Assembly: GCA_019925095.2 (NCBI GenBank)
Contig: CM034415.1
Span: forward strand, 10,956,833 to 11,020,832
Length of the DNA: 64,000 bases
Source of the DNA: Dendrolimus kikuchii
Taxonomy: Eukaryota; Arthropoda; Insecta; Lepidoptera; Lasiocampidae
Direction: 5' to 3'
Of the stretch, positions 62,851 through 64,000 are shown in pieces (positions within the stretch are counted from its first letter, which is position 1; each line of letters starts with the position of its first letter). Made by a program: the position numbers and the translations under genes. A model generated the notes under the pieces. The model ran no database searches. It saw only the letters and a program-made list of their open reading frames with translations, and was not told the origin of the DNA.

Positions 62851-63075
62851 CACGTACGGCATCTTTATTGTAAAGCGGATCTTTTAGCTATTTCCTTTAT
62901 ATGATCATTGATCACAGGAAATAATAACTATAGCAAATTTAAGTTACACGATTTAAATAGATGCAGGTATATATCTACTGTATTTGTATTACCCCTAATC
63001 AGACATGTGCCTAGGGATAATTACACTCGAGAGTTTTATATGTATTATTCATATTTTCTTAAGAACCTTACACAA

Positions 63076-63351
63076 GAATGATGAAAGAATGACTAAATAG
63101 ATATACAATGCAAAAGTGGATGGATGCAGAAGTCGTGGAAGGCCACGACACACTTTCCATGATCAAATTGATCGTGTACTAGCAGAAGGTGATGTCAGAA
63201 GCCTTAAGAATAGACGAGCTTGCATGACAAGAGTTATGAATGTCAAAGAGGCAAGTGAGGTGTGTAAGAATAAGCCTAAATGGCACTCTGTTGTTCGTGC
63301 CTACCCCGCAAGGGAACTGGCGTGAAGTTATGTATGTATGTATGTATGTAT
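63076..63351 (+). pseudogene. RTE-like LINE 3' fragment with target duplication
   Basis: Flanked by AACCTTACACAA (63064-63075, 63352-63363). Encodes VDGCRSRGRPRHTFHDQIDR through SVVRAYPARELA, with a long (TATG)n tail. Confidence 0.92.
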
Positions 63352-63605
63352 AACCTTACACAAAATTATTATATGTTTTGGGTATGTATTGAAGAACTTT
63401 TTAATTTTTTCGTATTGTATTGGTGCACGATATAGCTTGCAGCAAACAATTATCGGCTTTGGCAACAGGTGGCTGTGCAACAAACGGTTTTTCATATAAA
63501 ATCATTCGCTCTACATCCTTCACTGCAACACCATAAAGTATCGAATAAGTCTTTAAATTATAATTAGTGCCCGCTATAATAACAAAATGTAAAAATTGAT
63601 ATTAC

Positions 63606-63660
63606 ATACATACATACATACATAACTTCACGCCAGTTCCCTTGCGGGGTAGGCACGAAC
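63606..63660 (-). repeat. 55-bp RTE-like LINE tail inserted at a splice donor
   Basis: Only the last 55 bp of the LINE (GTTCGTGCCTACCCCGCAAG on -, then the (TATG)n tail), flanked by a perfect 11-bp duplication ATTGATATTAC (63595-63605, 63661-63671). The right duplication is exactly the first 11 intron bases after the protease exon at 63672-63739. Confidence 0.92.
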
Positions 63661-63671
63661 ATTGATATTAC

Positions 63672-63739
63672 CTGGCGTCGTAAGTAAGCTCGCAGTCTGG
63701 ACAGCAAAGCACTGGATCCATGCCGTCAAATAAACACAG
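63672..63739 (-). CDS. Clip-domain serine protease, exon ending the clip domain
   Basis: This secreted extracellular protease belongs to the insect clip-domain family, whose members act in haemolymph cascades such as melanisation, Toll activation and clotting. This exon, after TTGTCCTCAG and ending in phase 2 before GTAATA, reads LCLFDGMDPVLCCPDCELTY. The CCP is the hallmark end of a clip domain. Upstream exon(s) with the signal peptide and start of the clip are outside the window. The seven exons found give 312 residues plus stop, with all phases consistent and no disabling change. The catalytic triad His, Asp and Ser are all present, and Asp189 predicts trypsin-like cleavage. Which pathway it serves cannot be read from sequence. 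Confidence 0.9.
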
Positions 63740-63788
63740 CTGAGGACAAGAAGAATTACTAAAAGAACTTATTAAATTCATTCTTTAC

Positions 63789-64000
63789 TAGCTGTGCCCG
63801 CGACGTCGTTCGCGTGCAATTTGTTTTCAAGACCCCCCGATTTTGAAACATTCTTCATTGGTGCTCCGCTCCTATTGGTCTTAGCGTGATGATATATAGC
63901 CTATAGCCTTCCTCAATAAATGGGCTATTTAAAAGTGAAAGAATTTTTCAAATCAGACCAGTACTTACTGAGATTAGCGCGTTCAAACAAACAAACTCTT
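63789..64000 (-). repeat. Family E tail, cut by the window edge
   Basis: Starts CTAGCTGTGCCCGCGACGTC and includes CATTCTTCATTGGTGCTCCG. Same as 20232-20493 and 51904-52125. Confidence 0.75.

Noticed and set aside
63421..63590. Open frame on - (GTNYNLKTYSILYGVAVKDV...) directly after an acceptor-like TATTATAG, considered as the next protease exon
   Set aside because: Its frame does not fit the phase 2 end of the exon at 63672-63739 (joining gives a stop within four codons). The exon at 58013-58187 fits both phase and protein family.
1..64000. CRISPR arrays, bacterial operons, riboswitches, phage or plasmid features
   Set aside because: The spliced genes and transposon families show a eukaryotic genome. 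Short tandem repeats here are microsatellites or a 21-bp satellite, not spacer arrays.

Overview
This is a eukaryotic, almost certainly lepidopteran (moth or butterfly) genomic segment. The evidence is two spliced insect genes with GT-AG introns, an AT-rich background, and a dense load of the repeat families typical of Lepidoptera (tRNA-derived SINEs, RTE- and CR1/jockey-like LINE tails, mariner, PIF/Harbinger, hAT, pogo, Penelope-like and BEL/Pao elements). There are no operons, ribosome binding sites, CRISPR arrays or bacterial terminators. Two host genes can be reconstructed exon by exon. (1) Mediator subunit MED28 lies on the + strand: six exons from 4985 to 19159, and only the first coding exon is missing, presumably upstream of the window. 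(2) A clip-domain trypsin-like serine protease lies on the - strand: seven exons from 63739 down to the stop at 35714, carrying the end of the clip domain and the whole protease domain. Its first exon(s) lie beyond the right edge. In both genes the splice phases agree at every junction I could check. The genes converge, with about 16.5 kb between their stops. Layout: 1-4984 is MED28 intron 1 or upstream DNA, with MITE, LINE and SINE debris. 4985-19159 is MED28; its long fourth intron in the window (9172-16402) holds a foldback MITE, a tRNA-SINE and two PIF/Harbinger elements joined end to end. 16515-19127 carries an internally deleted mariner. 19.2-35.7 kb is intergenic and consists of repeats, a pogo relic, hAT MITEs, a Penelope-like relic and one nearly complete BEL retrotransposon (28309-34922). 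The gag and pol of that element are in one frame, separated by a single UGA followed by CUA. 35.7-64 kb is the protease gene, whose introns are packed with nested retroposons, many with exact target-site duplications. The most notable points are the UGA-CUA gag/pol junction; an insertion of only 55 bp whose target-site duplication coincides exactly with the first 11 intron bases at a protease splice donor; a Pro in place of the usual Ile/Val at the protease activation site; tandem Harbinger copies sharing TAA target sites; and two arrays of the same 21-bp unit just downstream of two different MED28 exons. No wholly new system could be demonstrated from sequence alone. Repeat family names are by recognition of sequence features, not by database search.
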